DNA of 64,000 nt from Phoronis australis (taxonomy: Eukaryota; Phoronida; Phoronidae): the NCBI GenBank assembly GCA_002633005.1, contig NMRA01000948.1:1-64000 (forward strand), read 5' to 3'. Under the pieces are notes generated by a model. It made no database searches. It was not told the origin of the DNA and was given only the letters and a program-made list of their open reading frames with translations. Of the stretch, positions 11,926 through 25,600 are shown in pieces. The translations under genes were made by a program, and so were the position numbers. Every line of letters begins with the position of its first letter. Positions within the stretch are counted from its first letter, which is position 1.

Positions 11926-13115
11926 CCTTGGCGAAATTAACCAAAAAGATGACGATAAAGATGATGACGAAGATGACGAATATGACGAAGATGGTGGCGA
12001 GGATGAACAAAAGAAGTTAATAACATACACATGACGAACGTAGGAGTCCGAAATCAGTAAGAAAAAGGCTAGTCTTGAGCGACACTTGGCGAAATTAAGG
12101 AAAAGACGGAGATGATGACGAAGATGATGACGATGATGACGAATATGATGATGTTGGTGGCGATGATGAACAACATCACAACATTCATATGACGAATTTA
12201 GATGTCATAAATCATTAAGAAATAGGCTGCAGTCTAGTTCAATTGAAGCTAAACCAACCTGAATGCAGCAAGAGCGCTCAACAAAGGAACAGCGTTATCA
12301 GAAAATCTCAAATAACTCAAAAAGTAGACGTCGTAGAGAAAAATGGAAAGCATCTTCTGAAAGCCCGTTCAAAGTTCTATCTAAAGTGATGGTATCGCCT
12401 AATTCCGTAAATTTTTCGAAAAAAATGAAATTTTGCGTTTTTTTTAAGAAATTCAAACTCAAATAACTCGAAAACGGTAAGTCTGAGAAAAAAATTGTTA
12501 CAGGCCATTTGAAAGATAATACTTCAAAGAATCTACATGCAAAAAATTATGTCTTTTTCTCTTCCCGTGTAAAATCGCACTCCAGAAGACTGAAAATGGG
12601 TCAATATGCGCCATATCCGCCATCTTGAATGCAACTTCCGGTTTTTTGGCATTGTATAATAGCATGTTACAAGAAACTAATACCTGTAAAAATTCGAAGG
12701 AATTGGTCTCATAATGCGCCCTCTAGAGGAGAAAACGTTTTTAAGCCAAAATCGAGGTGCGCATGCGCGATCGCCAATATTTCCGCCATCTTTAACCGGA
12801 AGTAAACAATTTCTAGTATACTTGTAGCAAACTTCCGGTCCATTTACTGTGCCGATTCTTAGCCTTTTACGTAAAAAATTGTAGCCTTCAGAAGCATTTG
12901 AACCTTTAAATGGAAACAAAATGGCCGCCACAGCCGCCATCTTGGATCCGATTTTGACGAAAAACAATAGGCTTCCACTACTTCCGGAAGTACGTGTTGT
13001 GTGTAAATTTCGTGATGATCGGACGAAAATTGCGACCTGTATCGTGCGAACAAAAAAAAAAAAAAAAAACTTAGTGGAAGAGCAACATACTTGGCGAAAT
13101 TTATTTCGCCAAGTA
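11926..13115. repeat. Composite repeat bounded by CTTGGCGAAAT / ATTTCGCCAAG
   Basis: Two degenerate direct copies of about 155 bp (starting near 11926 and 12086, each opening TTGGCGAAATTAA) are dominated by GATGAC-type simple repeats. AT-rich and CCGCCATCTT-rich sequence follows to about 13080. At 13089-13114 sits an almost perfect palindrome of 12-bp arms, ACTTGGCGAAAT and ATTTCGCCAAGT. Because the same 11-12 bp motif opens and, inverted, closes the block, it may be a non-autonomous DNA transposon or a nested pair. No transposase frame is seen. Confidence 0.5.
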
Positions 13116-13505
13116 AAAATGTTATTGCTTTGCACTACTTTCGATTGTGATTAGATGGCCTTTTCACAAAACTGTAGAATAGTTACAGTTTTGTGAAACA
13201 CCCACAAGCTAGTAATGGCTTGTCTACGAGGGTACACTTCTACCACTAGAATCACCCTCGTTGATATCATTATTGCCATGGTAATTCTTCTCTTACTTGG
13301 CACATAATATGGCTGACAAGTGAAATTCTGTTTTGTCACAAAGTAATTCACAAAAATAAAGTTAAACAAAAAATTTAGTCTATTGCTAGCATGTTTTGTA
13401 CAGTGTAGATGTCATATAACAACATTTCAGACTGGTCTCTAGGTCACATGACGTGACCAACGTATGTCGTGCAAGAAGACATGTCTTATAGTTGTTACTT
13501 ATCTC

Positions 13506-13600
13506 AGGGCTTGGAATGACCAATGACAAAAAAGAGGAAAAATTTCCAGGTGATGAGTCATTCCACAGATTTGTGCAAAATAAGTGGTGAATTATCACTG
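13506..13600. mobile_element. hAT-like MITE fragment, copy 2
   Basis: It starts AGGGCTTGGAATGACCAATG and continues GACAAAAAAGAGG, as in the copies at 8489 and 26741. The interior is deleted after about 70-95 bp and no right end was found. It lies just 3' of the last visible POLD1 exon. Confidence 0.55.
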
Positions 13601-13663
13601 CCGATATTCCTAGTATCTGTATGTTTCTTGAAAGACACAAAATGTGATAAATATAGGACTCAC

Positions 13664-16600
13664 CCCTGATATTTCAAGACAAGGTAGCTTGCCAACTTGA
13701 GCTCCGGTAAATCCGTACACAGAATTGGCGCTCAGTTTCAGAGCCAGCTGCCGTCCATCCAAAACTTTCTTCTTAAATGGGTCAGTCTCTTTCTTAAGGT
13801 CAGCCTTAGCCCTGTAAGGCCATAACATTTATTTAAAGAGCTTAAAACCACCTTTTACTTTCTTTTGACAAATAACTGATGATTGTCAACATCATTAAGC
13901 CTTCCTGTTTACACCACTCCTGCATATTACGACCATGAATTTAATTTCCCCAAAAAGGAGATAGGAAAATAGAAGGACGAGTGACTTTAATTGAAAGTTT
14001 CTAAGCACCACGGACATGAATGTGATGCATGAACTCATGAATTAATGTGCTGCCGGAAAGTGAAAACAGCCACAGTGTGCTCAAATATTGATTTGTCACA
14101 ACCACCACAAACGCAACTCCTCACCAGTCTTTATTATATCATAAATGACGGGAAAACGGCTTGAAATATCTGACTACTTTTCGCACTAAACCCAAAGGAG
14201 GTCGACTACTGTTTCGATTGTTTTACGGATTCTATTGTTACCGACCAATAAACTGGTAGTAACTCAAGAAAATCTAATTAACATATCATCAGACAGTGTT
14301 TGCGTGCTCTGTTCTAATTCGACAACCAATCAACTGGGAAGGTTGTTCTCGGTGTTTTTGATATGAAATGGGTTTTTGGCATTTTAAGCCTTTACGGCAT
14401 GTTTTTAAGCGCAAATGGTTCACCAAAATGAATTTGTTTCTCTGATGGCATCATCTTAGGAAGCGACAAACCAACACAATCACATTAAATTTTAAATGAA
14501 TAAAATAGGTTAGACAAGACACATGGTACTTAACATAGGCAGTAATGAAACCAGAAAATGAATTCTCTGATTTGAATTTTAATTTTCATGTACTTTTTAA
14601 ATTTGAAAATGTGCTGCAAAATTTATGAAAAAAATTAACAAGTTACAGATAGCACAGACCAGAAACAATAAGCTGAAGAACTGAAATTCTTTTGGGTCAC
14701 ATTTGCATGAGTAGAGGTTCACCACTGGATTATCTTGTCAGTTGCTATTTCAAATTTGCAAAAACATTTTTAGAAAAACTGATGTTGAAAGAACAAACAA
14801 AAGAGAGGTCAAAGAACATTTTACCATTTTCAAAGATTTTAAATTAACACTTCACTCACTTCTTGCGAGCAGACAACAGCTGCTCGAGGATTTCAGGCAG
14901 CAGACCTTTCCTCATCGTCTGCTTCACAAAGTAGTTCCCAGCTGGTGTTTTGATGTACTGTTCCGCTGAGAGCCTGAAACGATGCACAAAAAACTACCTG
15001 AAAGCGTCGTATGAATGTTCATAACCAACTGTTCTATAACCTGAGACTGGCAGCTTCTCCAGACCCTTAAGTTAGGAACTCCCATATCGTTAGCTCACAA
15101 CATCTTAACGTCATCACATATTTCACAAGTGGGTATAGAGAGCATGACTTCCTACTGGAAAACAGGCAAAGCCCAACTCACACAATATAGCTGATAAGAT
15201 CAATGGCCAATCTGAGCGTGAAATTCTGGCATGTGATTTGAAAATTATATGGACCGATGACAAGATGTGTAGTACAGCGACTTTTCACATTTACCAGTGA
15301 TTCACAACAAATAATTTAGTTAGTATGGATCCCATAAGATATACCAACAATAATTGTAGGGAGTGGACGATAACCAATCGTCACACGGGAAAAACACGAT
15401 TTTACACCAATCACTTACAAAACTGTAGCATGAAAAGTTGGTAGATTCAACTAAAGCCCTTTCAACAATCCATTCTAGGAAGCCTAACTAAGCGTCAGGC
15501 ATAACTCATAAACATAACTGCTTTGCAAAAATCTCCCATTGGTCAACAGATTTGTGAGACTTACCCCTCTTTGGCGATACTGGTGGGGTGTAGAAGAGTA
15601 GTGTAGCACAGGTTGTGAGCCATCATAATGGACGGGTACAAGGATGAGAAGTCGAGGGTTGCAATGGGAACGTCATAATACCTGACAAGAAGAGGGAATA
15701 CGATGTAGGCTTGTAGGAATTTCCAAAATCACTTCATTCACAAACATGTAATGCATTTTCTAGAACAATTTTCCTTTGACCTCGTGCTTAAAAAGTACTC
15801 TATTTTACAGCCAAAAAAACTGCAACACCATGGCTCAAGTGATCCCAAGAATCATGCGGCACCATGATTCATGCTGCATCACGATTCCTGAGACACCATG
15901 ACTCAGCGACATCACGTAAAATAATGACTCATGTGATGGCACTGCTCATGTAACACCATGACATTCATGCAACACTCCTGTCATGGTATGACTCACGTGA
16001 CTCACTATGATTTATGTGATACTATTACTCATGTTAAATGTAACTCTTGAGAGATCATGACACCATGACTCATGTGACACCATGTCATACGTGACACCAT
16101 GATTCTTGAGACATTAGGACTCACGTGATATCATGACTCATGTGACATCGAGACACATGATAGTATAATCCACATGATATCAAAGCTTACATGATACATG
16201 AGACATCCGAGACTCACGAGATTCCATGATCCATGTAACTTAGAGACTCATGTGATACCATCATACATATGACATAGAGACTCACGTGATACCATGACAC
16301 ACGTGGCATCGAGTCTCACACGACACCATGATACAGCAGGTTTTACAAGAATATTAAGAGCATCAAGCAAATTTTATTATTGAATAACGTCGATAAACCA
16401 AAATACTTTTTGCATGGTCTGTATTTCACTGACCATTGAAGCAAATTCAGATGGAAAAATGACCTTACAAATATGGCGTACCAAAGCTGTTCACCAGACA
16501 ATTGGAGTAGGTCACACAATTTCATTTACAAAATTCTCAGACATGAGTACTGGTAACAGCATTACCCCTTGACTGGCTCAATGACAGTGGCCCCGGTGTA

Positions 16601-19600
16601 TTCATCCCCAGCTTCAATCTTCTGTGTTGGCAACAGTAGATCTTGTTCCATAGACTGAAATGATTACAGAAAGTACATTCAGACGGAACTGTTATATTGA
16701 ACATTACACCCTTCTCTATTTGAAAACGTCATATACCACGTCGCCACCCTTCATTTAGTCCACGTCACCCAAATCATTTTCCACCTTGAATTCACATTTT
16801 CACTGGTTTCCATCCTTCACTAATTTACAATGCACATCACCCAATTCTCACATTTCTCAATGTCTATATTTTCAATTGCTAAATACAGAACTTGCCTAGA
16901 TTAATAGCGAGGACATTTAAACTAAAAATCAGTGGGTGGCATTAAGACGTGCACAAAAAAATAGGGCGACGGAATTTACCCGAACAACCAATTATAGTAA
17001 TGTCGAATAGATGTCGGCTACAGTAATTCTCCTCTTAATTAGGATGCTCACCTCATTTCGCACAGGAAAAATTATTAGTAAAAACAATATTTTTTGTCCC
17101 TCGCTTATTTTACACGAGGCTGCTAGGTGGGAAATTCTTAACTCGCCTAATTCGCACACAGACAGTTTTGTGCTTCAGAAAATATCAATGCAAACGCAAG
17201 TCTATAATTCTAGTATTACAAGCCTCAGTCCGTAATTGTGTTAACATTAAGTTTTGAACAATGTATACTGACCGTTTAATTCAAAAATGAATATATGGGA
17301 TATCTCGTGCAGTTTTAATTAAGTGTAGTGTCATTCAGAGTCAAATTGTCAAAATAGTGTTTCACCAACGATGGGGCAAAGTACTCTTATATTGCAGCAG
17401 GACAGTGTAATTTAATAATTTAATGACTATCGATTGGATCATGTTGCCAACCCGTGGGCTGAATTTTGTTAAATTCACACATGGGCAGTTGGCGATGTTA
17501 GGTTATCAGTTAATTCCAAGTAATACCCATCAACAACAAAAACCTGTATTCAGTTTGTTTGATACATCCCAACTATAAGGAAACATATTTATTAATTTAG
17601 TACAAAATAAGTGGAGAAATAGTATGCTCTGCAGGCAAGTTCCAAAAAAACAACACCTGAATATAGACGATGTTTGTAGTCACTGGTGAGCACACTAAGT
17701 GGATCCTGATAGCTGAAATTTGCTGCTGTAGACGAGTGACCACAAGGACATGGGTAAAAGTCACGAATGTACAGATTGGGGAAGAGCAAATTACCAAGAA
17801 TGGACATTCTAAATAGCAAATTTTGTAAATTTAAGGATGGGTATTTAGCCAAACATGGGCACTGAATCAAACAAGTACGGTAGTACTCCCTTCAACACCT
17901 TATATTGATCACATGCCAATCTGCAGTGTGTCATCCACTTCATATTCCATCACATATCGCTGTTCCACCAAACATTGCCCGTGCTTCACATGCCACCAAT
18001 CCCTAAACATTTATCTTCGCTTGTAATTGCACCTTTCACATCTCTCATGCTTCACATTTCTCAATGACTACTGCACTTCACATGTCAATGACACCCTTCA
18101 CATATTGCTAAACCCTTCCTGATGCTCATGCTTCACATTTTTCCGTACTTCCATGTCACCATTCATTGTTCAAAAGCAGCCACACAATTCACACTTTGCA
18201 TCCTCCCCCACAGTTCCCACGCGTCACTCCAATCTTCACGCTTCACATGTCACCCATCCCATCTCCCTACCTTCCTCAGCAGCTGTGAGACGACCTTAAT
18301 CTGTTGGCCACGTGACAGCAAGTAACTGAGCGGTACACCCGTCACACGCGCCATTTCCATATAGTTGATGACGCACATCAACTTGTCAAGAAGTCTCAGA
18401 GGCAAGATGGCATCTTTCATGCAGTAAACCGCAAGACGGCGACGCGTCTGATCCGTGCCATTCTGAAAGGATTCATTATAATTCACATTTAGCCAATGAG
18501 AATCTCGTAATGAGTCGTCACCAGTTTAAGTTTCACGATCTCAGCAAGATATATTGTGGTCCTGTATAGCCAGTGAACAGTACACCTACTATGTACAAAA
18601 CGATAATTTCAAATAACAAATAAGCTCTTGTTTTAGTGAGGTTCCAGAGAGCCAGTATCTAAATGCCTATATCACTCGATCTTCTTCATCAGGCAGTAAC
18701 TCTTTTAGCTTCAAGAATGCTGAAAACACAGGCCAATAATGATGCACCCTTTAAAAGGTTACTATAAGTTACTGGCTGCTAATGTGACAAGAATGTTGAA
18801 AACACAGGCCAATAATGATGCATCCTTTAAAAGGTTACTATAAGCTACTGGCTGCTAATGTGACAAATGCTCTACTCCCCACAGACAGAGCTTAAATCAG
18901 CATTGGAGATACTGTAGACTGCTGGCATTTACAGTTCTTGCGTATTTATCTATAGACAAAGTACAAGGGACAGCGGAAAATCAATGCTGGTTTTGAAAGT
19001 AACAAAAACCGCAAGTTGTTTTGAAACAACCACTGCAGCTCATTAGCAACCTGTCCACCACCCTGGAAGGTAAAACCCCATATTCATCAAACGATCAGTG
19101 CTTTGCCAAAGGGTGACATTAATTCTTTCCCAACAAAGCAAGCAAAAAACCTCTGAATGTATGCCGTGGGGTCTGATCTTTTTACTTGAAACTTAATTTG
19201 AAAATATTTTGGACATTTTCCATTTTCTTTTAATTTTAACTCAAAATAATTGTCTGTCAGTCTGTCAGTCTGTGCTCAAGTAATACATTACACAAATGAG
19301 TGAATAGTCTAATATGCACTTGATGACTTACGGATTCGAGCTCAGACTTGAACTTCATCAAGTGCAAAATAGGATTACACATAAACCATAACACACTCCG
19401 CTGCAGAATGATAGACATTTATCTTGTGTTTGTACAAAATCAGAATGAAAGATGTTAGAACAATTTCGAGTTCCATTTTAAGTAAAAACATTAGACCCTT
19501 GGCCCAGAACCTCTTCTTTACCATTCCGAAAATTAGCCTGCAGTGAACTCACATCAAGGCACGTGCAGAGAGCTTGTCTCTACTGACCTGAAGGTCTGTA

Positions 19601-22600
19601 ATAATGGAGTGCTGAACGTCCTCCTTCTGTTCTTGCAAGAAGTGATAAGACACCGCGTTGAGCGTGTATGAACGCAACTTGTAGTCACGCACCAGAATCT
19701 AAAATATAACAAATATGTACAAAAGGAACACTTTAAAACTAATGTTCTTACAGCATAATTGAATGTGATACAACTGTAGTAATAGCCTTGATTACCCAAT
19801 TCGGGAATCGAACCAGCGACACCAATAAAACTGGCAAGTGTGCTTACCATTCAGCTAATAGGCAATTGCTCGTAAGCAAGTGGCTAACAGAGGTTCATAT
19901 GATTCACCGGAAGCATGTTTCACAACAAAACGTGCAGAGCGTTTAGAAACGAAGCGCGGGTTGATCATGACAGCCTCATAATTGATGCAGACTCATTAGC
20001 AACTCTGACCATCTAAACATGGTCTTTCCTTCCCACATTATGCACAATTCAATAAACATTACTGACAACTATTTATTTTAGAAGAACTTGTAAGTGTAAC
20101 TGTTTCTACTGTGCCTTAACTCTTCTTGGATGTATTCAGATCCAGTCAAAATATTGCCAGTAAACCATGATTTCAACTATACAATTAAAAATTAGTTGGT
20201 TTCCACACGACAATGAAATATTCGGGGAATTCAAAACATTTTATTTAAAATCTGACAAAAGAAACCATAATTCAGTAGTAAAAACGAACTATTCTTTGGC
20301 AAAAAGTGAACACGATCAGAAATTATGCACTGGAAAAATAAAATGTTTTACAAACCAACCAACCTTTCTCAGAGAAATGAAAGTAAGACGAGTGGAAATG
20401 AAAACATATTTCAAGGTGTTATACCTGGAGCAAGTCAAACTGTATACGTCCTTCAATGTTGACAATCTTCATGTCGCGCCTACCCATCTGCTTCGACTGT
20501 AACGTGGTCTCGCGTATGGTTGACCTGACGTCCCTCTGTCGTCCCAGGAACGGGAAATCCTTCACATTCAGGTGACTGGCACGATTCAAAAGGTACGGCA
20601 GGTCAAAGTTTTGAATGTTGTAGCCTGTGATGAGGTCCGGGTCTACTTCACGCACAAACTCCGCCCATTTCTGAAAAGAAGGGACAAAAGGTCACATTAT
20701 GCCAATACCCATGTCCTGAAATGCCACAAAACCACTCTGATTCTGTAGTAATTTACCCACAATGCTGAGCATGCACAGGACACCTGTTGAACTGCTGTCG
20801 CGCTTAACACATCTATTTCATACCAAAATCAACTCATCCTTCATCATTCTACTGTCACTTAAATTTTACAGACAGTTGAAATACGACTAACTCAAGATGG
20901 ACTAAATTCGCCTCAGTCTACTTATTTTTAACTCTTTCGCACCTTATTGTTTATTGTTTATTGTTAAGTACCTGTCTGTTGTTAGAGCTACATAAGAATC
21001 AGTGGAGCACACGCCGGTCATGACAGATAATAACCTATCATCACGTCAGTTTAGCTGTTGATGGTAAATTCAGGGTCATTTTATTTGATTTTTGATGTGC
21101 ACTGCTACTAAAAATTATGACTGGATTTTTGAAAAAATACAATACATATGGCACCATATGATCTCACCAACCCACAAGCCAATGAGTTGTTCTAAACTAT
21201 GCTGAAAAGAATAGCATCAGCTAAAATATAGTTATCTATCGAATTCTCATCACAAGTAGTTGGCTATCACCCCACTCACAGCGATCACCTGCAGTCAGTG
21301 CAATACCATATCCTTCATGTTTCCAATATAAGAAACCTAACCTGGTGGTAATAATTAGACGCGCACTACTTTCTAACAAAGATCTACATGCTGAATTAAC
21401 TCGGGTATGTCTGTGAATAGGCTCGGCTTGCTGTTTGGCTGGGGTAAAGCACCTGGCCAAGCCTAATCTTGGTGTAGCAAGGTCCGTAAGCGCTACTCTC
21501 ATGCCATGAAATGACAGGGTGGCCAGACTTTGAACCAGTGACCAGATTCTTATGAAAGATATTCTCCAAAATGTTAAACATTACTTCAGCTCAAATATTC
21601 AAACTGCACATACTGTGAAGCGGCACATCAAAACTGCACATACTGTGAAGCGGCACACCAAAACTGTTACGTATGTGTGTGTAATCACGCAAGTCAGAAA
21701 TCACGGCGCTTCTAAACTGATGGTCCCTAACGCTTAACTGCAAAGAAATCTGCCATGTTCCACAACATGCACCATGTTATTTATTCATCTTTCATCCAAT
21801 CATAAAGCGCAAAATTATGATCACATTATCAAGTCATCACAAGGCATTACCATGAGACTGCACTACATTCCCCTTTTGAGAGGCACCGGTGTTACCCGAA
21901 CTCACGGGTCCTCACAAATTTTCTGCATTGATCTACATATCAGCCACCAGCTGACACCTTGAGGTCTAGGAAATGCCATCACCAACCTAAATTTCTCACC
22001 CCAGGATTGGACCAAAGTTTCTCAACCACCAGACGACTTCAAAATAGCTTACTTGAAGAAGTTCTGTCTCCTTCTTGCACGAGATTACTTGAGATCCAAC
22101 GATGGGTGCACACGTGTTGAGCGTGAACACATTACGAATGAATGGAGTCTTCTCACCCTGCCTAATAACCATGTTAGCGACCTGGATGATCGGGTCATGG
22201 TTGGGTTCAGGGAACACACCTGAAAAGGAGGGTCAAAGGTCGTGACAGAGAGATAGTGTTGTGTACACGTTAGAGCATGAACAATGAACAACCGACACAG
22301 AGACAAGTGCCTGGAAAAAACTTGGCACTGCCAAAATAGCGGTCGAATAATCTTCATTTGAATGCCTAATCAGAAGCTTACATGTAATATATAGCATGGA
22401 TCCAGTCAGCTTGTTAAGATCAACAAAGTACCAGCAGGTACATCGACAACAATACTACCGAAGATGGCAATGCCGCCTTCAACACTGATGTTAACACTAC
22501 AGCACCAATAATGTTCACGAAACTGCCAATAATGACGTCGCTGATCAGTCATTGGCAAATATTGAATAACTCGAGAAAAAGCGAGTCATGGTGAGAAATG

Positions 22601-25600
22601 GACAACAGACTACAGGTAGCTCTTGAAGATCTATCTACATTATCAAATTTCAGAAGAATCCTTCAAAGGAATGCAGAAGGAAAAGTTTGAAAATGGTCAC
22701 CACAGCGCCACCTTTGTCCTCATTTCTCCTCAAAACTAGAACTTGAGGTTTTAACGAGGTACACGATGCGAGTTAATTTCATGTCGATCAGACAAAAAAT
22801 ACAACCTGTAGTGTGCCCTAAAGTACAAACTTAAAAAAAATCACAACAAAGCATTATCCTTGGAGAACTTTAATTTCGCCAAGTCACAATGACCTAGGGT
22901 GTCGATAAAGATACCTTTACGACCAGCACACTCGATGTCAAAGCTTAGAATTCTAATTGGAGCAACTTTGGACCAGTCGCCCTCAGGTGGATGTGAGATA
23001 AAGTTGTCCCAGGCAATGTCGACTTCCAGTTGGCAGCGGGAGGTCGCCGATGGTTTCTTAGGGTCGTTGCTGGCATTTCGTTGGCGAATGAAATATTTCC
23101 CAGCAGGCAGCTCAATCCAGTTACAACCAACAACATGAGTGTCCACCATGAAACTACAATACAGATATGAAAATCACAATATTTATGTATTTTTGACACC
23201 TGGACAGACAAAAATCATGCCTTGCAAGCTCATTTCTAGAGACAAAAAGCAAACTGAAGGGTGACGTAAGTAATTTATCATGACTAGAATATTCGTATAA
23301 TACAATGTAAGAGAGCAAAATAATATCATTTGTGGAAAGATGGACAATAAAAAACGCCAAAAGATTGAGAACAGCTCATGCTCACCACAATAGCAAACAC
23401 CTGACTTAAACTAGTACAGTAACACCTTTTTTCATATATTTCTACAGGTATTCATGCATTCTCCATAAAAATGGAATGTAACTAAATCAATCCCTCACAT
23501 GACAAAAGTTTAGCGAAAATTGATTGTCCTCTTATGTGGTCATCAACACTAGCAAACAATTTAGATCAAATTCACAAAGGTTTAAGCCAAACGTTTCTAC
23601 AAAATAACCCCTTCACAAAGTTTTTCAGAGAGAAAAATTGACGCAGTCTTCGATTCTTAAAAATCGGTGAACTGAAATCACAACAAAGTTAAATGGCATC
23701 CGAAAGAATTTAACGAATTGCTGAAAGGTGATAACTTTTCACTTAGTCATTAATTCAGAGATATCCGCAAATTAACACGTCTGGATTTTCAGAAGGATCT
23801 GATGGTAACGAGCAGTGCTGTTGTGGTAAAATTAGAGGTAAGTAGAAGCCCAAAGCCAACCATATCATCTTGAGCACTGAACGTAACTTACGGTGCATAG
23901 GTGCTACAATTGAATGTCAAAAGGTGGTTGGCTGTGCCTACATGCGCCTACGTCCCACCTCAGCACTGGTAATGGGGCTGTGACTAGAAAATTTCATCAT
24001 ATAAAAAGCTTCAGTGTACTGAGAGAATAAAAACAACTTTCGATCCAGTCCCCAACAGTACATCAAACTGGCCTGGCAGAACAATGATTTTAACATCACA
24101 CAAATGTGAATGGCGAAAAATACAGACTTAACCTCTTTTGACTTGGGTTTAGCTGGTGAGTGCCTTATTCATACTTTAAAAGTGAGCCTCTATACGTTTC
24201 AAAAACAATGCATTCTGTGCTTGGTTTGTACATAAATTAAGATAATAAGCAGGATGTTCTAATAAGCTGGTATCAACGTGGCCGTCATCGTAACAACTCC
24301 TGTAAGATGAGCTCACTAAGTGGAGTGAGTCAAAGTAAAACAGGTAAACAGGAAATAGACGGGTTTTATCTCCAGCACAGAGATCCGATAATTAAGCAAA
24401 TGAATGTAAGACGAATTTGGTTAGTTAGGCACCCATGCTAATAAACAGGTGAGAATCAATTTTGGTGATTTTTAATGACAACATCCAGTAATATGACCGT
24501 TTGTGACATCATGTGGAATATTTTACACGGATTTAATAGGACATTTAATGACTGCAACTAGGATGCTATTATCTTATAACATCAAGTCGGCTCCACTATA
24601 TCTTCGTTCATCCATCTCTGTTTTTAGAGACTACCTAGGGGTGCATACATAAGGTTATGTAAGACCTCGTCAGCCAAATGTCTAGAAAACTCGGAAGTGT
24701 ACAGTATTTAACTCGGCAAAAGTATTATTTTCTGAAAGTAGAAAGCCTATAGAATTAGATTTTTGAGTTGATACCCATCTGCCATTGCTTAGGTCATATG
24801 ACCACATCATTTAAGGAAATTTTAGCAAAAAAGAGGGTACATTCATTTGAAAATGATGGCATCAACAACTTCCCCAACTTTCACTTGACAAAAATGCTCA
24901 AAATGAAATCTCAAAATCGCCGTTACAGTTTCCTAAATTATCACTTCATTTTCACTTCAAGCATCTTCATTTCAAGAACAGTGCATAAAGCACAGTTGTA
25001 TCAGAAAGTTTCATTTGAATCCGATCAGCCATATTCCAAAGTTGTTCAAATTTGCACATTTTCCTAAGGTCCTACATAACCTAAAGGCTAGTATCTTGTG
25101 AATGGGGAGATCGCACATGTACCTTGGAGACCTCGCCAAGTAACACAAACACAGCATCAAAATTTAAAACCATAAATAGTTCTGAATCAGTGTCAGGTAC
25201 CGAATTTCAAAATCAATGTTGCTCTCAAAAGTTGAGTAGCCGTGGTTGGTGAGTCCGGGGCATGTGAATCCCTGCTCTAGGAGGCGCTTGGCTGGAGCAA
25301 TAAGACGCGGCAATGCCATGGTGATCTTCAGGAAGGGCAATTTTCTGTTGCTATGGTAACCATATATACCTAAAACGAAAGGTGGTAATCGTATGTTAGG
25401 CACTTCAGAGATCTCTGAAATCCACTTTCAATGGTGGATGTTTTTCACTAATCAATTGACATGTTGATAACAGCTGTTCAGAAGATTTCATTTCCACCAT
25501 GCCAATCCCTACAACAGGGGAAAACGGACAAAAAAAATCAAAAACCTAACCAGAATTGCCTTAATTACAGTAATTACAATGCAATATGGGAATGAAGCTC

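Noticed and set aside
12677-13135. 152-residue minus-strand frame
   Set aside because: It falls in the composite repeat with poly-T and CCGCCATCTT-rich sequence; the protein looks like translated repeat, with no domain.
21430-21545. tRNA-like box B (GGTTCAAAGTCTGG, minus strand)
   Set aside because: No matching box A at the right distance and no cloverleaf could be drawn.
22841-22914. Extension of POLD1 exon 7 past GRKG into the following open sequence
   Set aside because: The donor at 22914 gives the conserved join to FPEP in the next exon; the extension has no homology.
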